A stretch of DNA of 64,000 nucleotides from Gymnopus androsaceus JB14. Its lineage: Eukaryota > Basidiomycota > Agaricomycetes > Agaricales > Omphalotaceae. How positions within the stretch are numbered: the first letter of the stretch is position 1; each line of letters begins with the position of its first letter. Both the position numbers and the translations under genes were made by a program. The notes below the pieces were generated by a model, which searched no databases, was not told the DNA's origin, and was given only the letters and a program-made list of their open reading frames with translations. The stretch is taken from NCBI GenBank assembly GCA_009733575.1, contig ML769415.1:262524-326523 (forward strand), given 5' to 3'. Shown in pieces: positions 57,501 through 64,000 of this stretch.

Positions 57501-60500
57501 TTCGAACTTGATATATCGTATTGCTGGGGACTGGCAACTGGTAAGCGTGTCGGCATCCCGACTCGGAGCTCATGCATGAGTACTCGAATCTGCAATGAAT
57601 GAATTCATTTCACTTACAGATTGCGAGGAAGAAGATTATGATACTTTCCTATCAGGAAGTTAGTGCCAATGAGGCAAACAGCGCTGAACGGACGCGCCTC
57701 ACGGTCAAATCTGTTGAAGTGTTTATCCCGGTGCAATAGTAAGTTCTAAATCTAGGACTCGGAGGTGAGCTTTCCAGGTTGCTACGCTGAGAGGAAACGG
57801 TTTTCATCGCCCCAGGTGAATATTCAGCTTATTTTACCATTCCCGATCTGCTTCAATGCTTTAGAAGACCGCTTGATGCTGTGATAGTACAGAAAGGATT
57901 CTAAATCGTGCTCTACCCCGGAGAATCGACTGCGCAATCAAGCCGAATGACAGAGGCTCGGGAGGTACGCATTAGGATCAACAGAGACTAAGTTTGAGCT
58001 ATTCACAAGAGTCAACGCCTAGAGCGAAGCCATTCAGGTAGTCAAACTGGTACTAGCTCCTGTGAGCGAGCCTGGGTTCCCATGAAGTTTGGGAAGCGAG
58101 AGCTCTTACCCTTAGGCTTCCTCTGCATTAACCCGCCACAAAGGAACAGGTGAGCACTGATGAAGAGTAAGACGCCGGTATTAAGTGCCCAATTCGTTAC
58201 CCCTAAATTGTCATGGGTGTGTTCGAAAGATGTCCTTCATTACAGGCTCTGGCTACTTAGGACGCGGGATATCTCAATTCAAATAGTAAATCTCGCGCAC
58301 TCCGAGCTTCCCTTGAAGTAGCAGGTGTATATTTTATTGATACTCTAGATCTATAAATGTCCCATAGGATCTTGATTTTATAGCTATCTCTGTCTAGGAC
58401 CTACTACTAGGTAGCCGCATACGGGAAGTTGAATCAGGAGTATTTTTGCATCAATACCATGTGGTTCTCGCTTTGGATCGAGAATATTTCTAGGTACCGA
58501 CATTTCAATGCATATTTCACTACGTACTTGTCGATGTCTGGCCGAGTACTGCCATGTAGCTGGACGGACATCATAGTGTAACTAGACTTTAAGGTATGAA
58601 TGCGAGCTACTAGTAGTTTCTAGTTCGATTAATTTTGCTTGCGTTATGAGCAAATGCTCGGGCAGAGAAGAATCTAATGCTCTTCGAAGACGGATTATTC
58701 CGATAATCCCAGTGGTTTGGGCGATGGTTTACTTGTTTATTTGTTTAACTAGTCACTGCTATATAGTCTGTTCCTGCTTTGATTGAATTTGGCGGAGCAT
58801 TTACAAAGTGGCCCGCTGAAAGGCACGAATTGAGCTCGTAATGACTCAAAGTTCTGAATTATTTAAGGGTGCTGAAAGGAAGCTTCCAAGGGAGTACTTA
58901 GTACCGAACTTCTTCAAATTCAAAGCGGTAGGCATCCACAACTTGAAACGTCTTCAATTTTACTAAATAATATTATTCAAGGAGGCCCGCTTCATCTTTC
59001 GCATTCAGTGAAAACTTCCGCGACTTGATCGTGCAGTAGGTAGCTACGCTTTCCTGATCCCCCAAAAAAAACTACATTCATCGAAATCAGTAGCCATAGT
59101 AGCTGCGAACAGGATGTGAAGATATGGTATCAAAAAAAACTTCACAAGAGCATTTGCTATGAGCTCTCCAAAGTGAAGATTATGCTTTTCAGCTTTAAGT
59201 GTATCTAGTATCCAAGTAAGGAATAATTCAAACTGATTTTAACTCTCATCATTACAACCATCTAGATCAAGGTTCTCTCTTTAATTTTATATGCAGTAAG
59301 TACATGAGCCTCTTAAAAGGTCCGTAGAACATCGCCTTACTTACAGACCGTGTTAACGAGGCGGCGAGAAAACGACATAGGGTCCTCTACATTCGAATTG
59401 GACCATAGCTTTGCAACGTGACATTTGCGTGGAAAATTCTGTTAAATACAACCGGATTTAAGGAAGGATAATGAATGAAGTCGTTTGAATTTCAGTGTGT
59501 GGGGTTGTGAAGGAATTTGAGAGCAACAAGTAGTCTAGGGAGGAGAGAACAAGTCAGTAGCTATAGTCGTCGACTCCCATATACTATTTGAGTGATCGAT
59601 GAAACGCCCTCTGCTTGATTCGGTTAGTCCAATGACCACACAACCACGGTCCAGGTCTATGGAAGCATATCAATCTTCGTTCAAATTCAAACAACAAAGA
59701 AAAGTACCGACCATCAATTTCATCCATCTTTTTATCTCAACCACTTGAAGGGCATCTCGTGCTAAAAGTAGTTATTGAGATCGTATGCCGCGTCAGCTTC
59801 CCATCATCCCGGAAGGACTCTTGTCCTTCATTATGCGGCCGAGATTGTTGAGCTCCACCCTCTCATGAATCGGATCATAGTCCAGCAACGAACCTAGGCG
59901 ATTTCAACCAGTGTAACAGATCTACTCTATTATCGGATTTAGGACGCAAAGCTGTGAGAATGAATAGGACTCAAAGCTGGAACACAGCAGTCAGTTCGTC
60001 GTTATTCTCATTAGCATTGGACTGAAGATTTCGAATCTTCAACAGATTGAACAGCTGTTTGGGCCACGACCTTCTGGACTCTCGGCAAGACATTCTAGAG
60101 GCAAGAATAAGTTTAGGAAAGGAAAATTGCGCTTGCACGTACCAGCTATAAAGCACATTGCTTCCAATGCAGAGGCGCAATGCGTAATTGCGATTCTATC
60201 GATGGGAGTTCCATACGACCTCGAGTTTGCGCAAATCACGGTGGACAGAACAGCCAAGTGGCCCCAGCTTCGCTTTCGCTGACTTGGAAGTGATATCTAG
60301 CGTGAGTGGGCCGGAAGGGATGCTAAGAATAAAGCATCTCCAAATGCTTCAAGGTAGACAGCGTTTGAGCGAGCGAATCAAGGGAACATTGCACATAACA
60401 GGACACCAGCCTAGCGATATTCTGAGAGCACATCACAGTCTTGAGAACTTGTCCATCTCTAGTCTGATTGATCTATCCGACGGTCCTCGACATCGCATAA

Positions 60501-61518
60501 GCCACCCAGTTCTATGGATTGCAAGTTGATCAGAAGAGGGAAGACCTTATTAAGAGCAGTATTGGCGAGCAGCCACGGGCATCCTTCCCTTTGGTACCCG
60601 CTGGACCATAGCCGGGTATCCGGAGCACCTGTGTAAAGCTACAGAGGTGTGGAGATTGCATCAAGACTAGAATCCGAGCAGAAGGAAAATGTCGTGAAAG
60701 GTCACGGCGACGTCGCGGTAGACTAGAAATTTGAATCGTCTGAATCGTAAGCTGCGTTTTCTTCTTCGGAATCGCCGTATCCATCTCACCGATCGTCCAG
60801 ATCCAATTCATCTGTCTCCAGTATTACAGTATGGAACAGCGCTCGCTAAGCTGGAAGGCTGAACCTCTTCGACACGTTTCTGGCCTAGAAAGGATCGACG
60901 ATCAACCTGAATCATCAACTGGACGACTTCTTGGTAGAAAGTGAATTAGGCCTCTCATTTTAGCATAGAAAGAAATTGAAAGGAGATCAGCGAGAGGTCA
61001 AAGGTCTTTTCTGTCGTCCAAATCTGGTTCAGACGCATCATAAACTTGGATTTCATTCTGATCGCTTACCTTTCAAGTTCGAATTGAGTATGAATATCGA
61101 TGAAGACGAAGATAAAGTTAAACAGCTGGCGTAATATTCACTTTGGTGTCGCTGATGGTGGAAAAGACCAAGAATCAGAGGGCTGTGACAGGTCGCGTCA
61201 ACTCCCGTCGTCACGTTTCCCAGCTTTCTTTCCAACCACCAAGACTATTGGCGTTTAGAAATCTAGTATAAATTCGTCTCCACAATCTCATTGATTGTGG
61301 TAGTCCTGGTCAAGTTCGAGTTTCACTGATTTTTTTTCACTTTCTACTACTGTACCATTTCGATCACGAGTTCAGTCATCCGTCATCCTCAAAAACATCG
61401 GAGTGTGGTTTTAATTTTTTCTCGATTTTCTCGATTTATTTTGTATTTATTTTGGTCAAAAATTTCAGAATCGATGAACTCTCAATCGAAATGGTACAGT
61501 AGTACTGCATTGATTCCA
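54583..61518. other. Gene desert of 6.9 kb with possible decayed fragments
   Basis: No intact gene on either strand. Open frames are short and broken by stops. Possible remnants: minus strand 59971-60300 (a stretch reading PIDRIAITHCASALEAMCFI, reminiscent of F-box/LRR proteins, with frame changes around it) and plus strand 57450-57660 (FELDISYCWGLAT then DCEEEDYDTFLSG joined across a possible intron). I cannot assign either. No terminal repeats, transposase or reverse transcriptase motif recognised. Base composition is more AT-rich than the gene-dense part. Confidence 0.45.
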
Positions 61519-63284
61519 ATGGCAAAGCCAGAATATGAAGAAACTCTTCCACTCTTGGTTCATCATGCTGAACTGGGATTCTATGCTGAACTGAAATACA
61601 CAGCCATCTTGGACCAACTGGCGCAACAGCCTGCGTGAGTAGTATCGCAGTGCTTGACTTGACTTGATCAACCTTTTGCTGTAATATAGCATCAAGGATC
61701 ACGAACTCATATAGAGGCTGGGATGCTAGCGGAAAGAGCTTTACCAAGTCGTTTCAGTGTTGCAGAATGACCGTTTAATCAAGATGTAAGTCCAACTCCA
61801 CTCATACGTTTGGGTTAATCTGTCTCATCTACTTATACGGTACCCGTAGTCATCGACAAAGCGAATTGAAAGAAGGCACCCCGAGTCGGCGTCGCGCAGC
61901 CAACAAATCGAAACAATACTATTACATTGATTATCCGCATTTCTGTGGTGTGATAAAGGAACGTATTGCAAAGACATTGCAAAGATTGAATCTACTCTTC
62001 GTGATGTAAGTACATCTACTAAATTTTCTCTCCTTTGAGTCAGGTACCTGACACTCTGATGGTCGAACAACGTACCTATAGGAACTCGATCCTAATAAAG
62101 GCTTCATCTGTACCCAATGCAAGGCATCGTACACTTCTCTCAATGCGGATAAACTTTTGATGGCGAATGATACTCTCGGTCCCGGCAACAAGTTCAAGTT
62201 CGCGTGCGAGGCATGTCAGGGTGAGGTATTGGAGAAGAACTCGGAGCGTACAAATGAAACTGGGAGTGCCGCAGAGCGTTTCCATGATCACCTTCCTTCC
62301 ATACGCGATGCTCTACAGAAAAGTGAAGCGATGATGTCGATGTTGCCTCCGTATGTGATCTCACTCGTTGAATGTGCATGTATGTAAGTAGAATATAGCT
62401 GACTATTTTGTACGCGTAGGTTCAATGTCGCAGCATGGATTAAAGCAAACCTAATGGGCGTAAAACAGTAATATCCCAGAGGATGAGGGACTTAATGTTA
62501 ATTGTTGTAATCTCATCGGATGTAGACATCGACGAAGCAGCACGGAAAGTGGACCAGGAGAGGGACGCACAAGCTGCGCTCGAGAGGAGGTGGAATGCCC
62601 TTCCCCCGTGGCTTATGACGAGTACGATTTCTGGCGATTTGACTGCGCTGGGTGTCAAAGAGAGAGCTCAGGAAGAAGATCCTGTACCCGGGTTGAGCGT
62701 GGTTGGACGAAATCTACTCAGGTTCCAATTGTAGAATGCGAAGAAAAGCTGACACTGGTAACGCAGAACGTCAGTGTTCTTGCATATTAACTCCCGGCGT
62801 TCTGACCCTCTCTATCAATCTATAGAACCTGAAGAATACTACCAGTCCTCACTGCTCCCGCCTCTTCAGAATCAGCGCAAGCTACCCCGGACTGGTCTGG
62901 AAGTATTTTTTTGATCTGAGGATGGAGAGAGGGAGGGGGAAGGGAGCGCGTCACTCGGAAACGGACGCGTTCTCAGTCGCAAAAAGTTGAAAATGTCGAC
63001 GTCGAGGCCTCCGTTTACCCGGACAGGAACAAGATTATAAGATCCAACAGCAACAGCGCACCCGCCGATGTGGATCCTATAGTTCATGGTATGTACAATT
63101 GGCCATGCCCTTTTTATGCTCCTGTTGTTGTCTGCTAACTCAAGCCATTCCGAGTCACTGACACTGAACTGACAGCTAATGGGACTCCGATTGCGTTCTC
63201 AGAGGTGACGGAGGAAACGAACTGACGATACTGGAAGAGTATATAGTGTACTTTGAGATAATGAAATCTTCGGAGGAGAAATAA
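61519..63284 (+). pseudogene. Decayed second copy of the TFIIE-alpha gene
   Basis: Reads almost the whole length of TFIIE-alpha in diverged form: MAKPEYEETLPLLVHHAELG with KYTAILDQLAQQPA, LYQVVSVLQNDRLIKM, KQYYYIDYPHFCGVIKERI, the zinc ribbon GFICTQCKASYTSLNADKL with CEACQGEV, LQKSEAMM, NVAAWIKANLMG, ARKVDQERDAQAALERRWNA, LMTSTISGDLTALGVKERAQ and a C-terminal ELTILEEYIVYFEIM. Breaks: TAG codons at 61712 and 61727 in the first helix-turn-helix exon, where the intact copy has sense codons; a one-base loss near 61980-61984; frame changes in the linker and near 63216-63222. The intact paralogue is at 33468-35258 on the other strand. No expression or function is expected, but the zinc-ribbon exon alone is still open. 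Confidence 0.85.
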
Positions 63285-63542
63285 AATAGTGTATATTATT
63301 TTACTGATATATATATAATGAGGATGTAACTCATTCACTTGTGGCAATAAAGAAGTAAGCGCACATGCTCAGATTATATAGCGGTTTTTAACTGAATAAA
63401 ATTGGACATACTAGCACTTTATACTTCCCCTGCACATAGTTGCAGCTACCGTATATCAGAAGAAAGACTAAGTACCTTTGTATACTAACCAGGCTAGTGC
63501 TCAGCTCCTGCTGTCAAGGTCAAATATACCATTCTCTATATC
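63285..63542. other. Short spacer
   Basis: Between the TFIIE-alpha pseudogene and the tRNA; TATA-rich, nothing else recognised. Confidence 0.4.
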
Positions 63543-63634
63543 GGCCTGATGGTCTAGGAGTATGATTCGTTGTTAGGGCTTCCAGCAAGCTACATCTTTC
63601 GACGAGGTCCCGGGTTCAATTCCCGGTCAGGCCC
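63543..63634 (+). tRNA. tRNA-Pro (anticodon AGG) with a 20-nt intron
   Basis: Acceptor arms GGCCTGA (63543-63549) and TCAGGCC (63627-63633) pair perfectly, discriminator C. D-arm TGGTCTAGGAGTATGATT; anticodon stem CGTTG/CGACG with one G-T pair; loop TTAGGG then intron then T, giving anticodon AGG at loop positions 34-36. The intron (about 63577-63596) sits after position 37, the usual place for nuclear tRNA introns. T-arm CCGGGTTCAATTCCCGG carries the B-box. Mature length 72, as for tRNA-Pro. Confidence 0.93.
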
Positions 63635-64000
63635 TAAGCATGTTTGGGTTATTACAGTCGATGATATTTTTTTTGTTTTTGTGGGTAAATACACGTATTA
63701 GACTGCTAGGTTATGAAATGAACAGGATTCAAAGAAGTAGGATTCGATATTCGAACAGCCATCGCGGATTGCACTTAACCGACTAGATGTTCAGATTGGA
63801 TTGAAGTTTCGAATCGAAGAATGCTGAGCAACTGCAAGATGAAGGAACACCCCAGCCATCGATAATTCCCTCGCTAAAATCCACTGGTCCGCTCGTTTTG
63901 GGAGGTCTAGGTCGATTCTGTATTGAGGGCATATGGCCGCGGCCGGAATGGACTCGGATAGACCACGGAGAAAAAAGCAGGATGGTTCAGAATGGGAAAA
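63635..64000. other. 3' flank of the tRNA gene
   Basis: A T-run at about 63667-63680 could end Pol III transcription although it is about 30 bp downstream. Nothing else recognised to the window edge. Confidence 0.4.

Noticed and set aside
54583..61518. Transposon or virus-derived polymerase in the gene desert
   Set aside because: No reverse transcriptase, transposase or integrase motif seen in any frame.
1..64000. CRISPR array or operon-like prokaryotic system
   Set aside because: Sequence is fungal nuclear DNA with spliceosomal introns; no regularly spaced short repeats.

Overview
The window is nuclear DNA of a filamentous fungus, most probably a mushroom-forming basidiomycete (Agaricomycetes). 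The genes carry many 45-65 bp GT-AG introns, are packed on both strands with short spacers, and belong to families typical of that group: DUF6533 seven-helix proteins, DUF6593-type proteins, expanded GH16 glucanases, RNI-like leucine-rich repeat proteins and serine/proline-rich Zn2Cys6 regulators. All calls come from reading spliced translations by eye. Family names are from memory, not from a database search.

Layout. 1-1620: 3' part of a cytochrome P450 (+). 1.8-5.85 kb: tandem pair of secreted GH16 beta-glucanases (-). 6.4-6.8 kb: broken fragment of a Bud6/AIP3 N-terminal region. 7.5-8.2 kb: DUF6593-type protein. 8.6-9.5 kb: possible membrane-protein remnant. 10.1-13.0 kb: nuclear RRM-like protein (-), divergent from a DUF6533 membrane protein (+, 13.4-15.2 kb). 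15.2-17.1 kb: kinase-like gene between two ~217 bp direct repeats. 17.1-22.3 kb: DUR3-type urea transporter and bestrophin-family channel (-). 24.6-27.5 kb: GATA-like zinc-finger protein (+). 28.1-31.0 kb: MFS drug-type transporter and an 87-residue single-pass protein (-). 31.3-32.9 kb: GH53 galactanase (-). 33.5-35.3 kb: TFIIE-alpha (-). 35.6-37.1 kb: RNI-like LRR gene with a frame-breaking insertion (-). 37.3-39.1 kb: Old Yellow Enzyme-like oxidoreductase (+). 39.2-43.3 kb: three small secreted-protein genes including a tandem DUF3455 pair (-). 45.0-46.7 kb: MFSD5-type molybdate-anion transporter (+). 47.0-49.4 kb: small basic protein and mitochondrial MAM33/p32 (-). 50.9-54.6 kb: two Zn2Cys6 regulators (-) separated by a 115-bp minisatellite. 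54.6-61.5 kb: gene desert. 61.5-63.3 kb: decayed second copy of the TFIIE-alpha gene (+). 63.54-63.63 kb: intron-containing tRNA-Pro(AGG).

There is no obvious single pathway cluster. The secreted enzymes (GH16 pair, GH53), the P450, the oxidoreductase and the transporters fit a wood, litter or plant-associated lifestyle. Several otherwise conserved genes contain single frame breaks. Two of these sit in C/G homopolymer runs, so assembly indels must be separated from true gene decay. The best leads for follow-up are the kinase segment between duplicated intergenic repeats, the decayed TFIIE-alpha duplicate, the footprint-like insertion in the LRR gene, and the hairpin elements. I did not find a convincing new multi-gene system.
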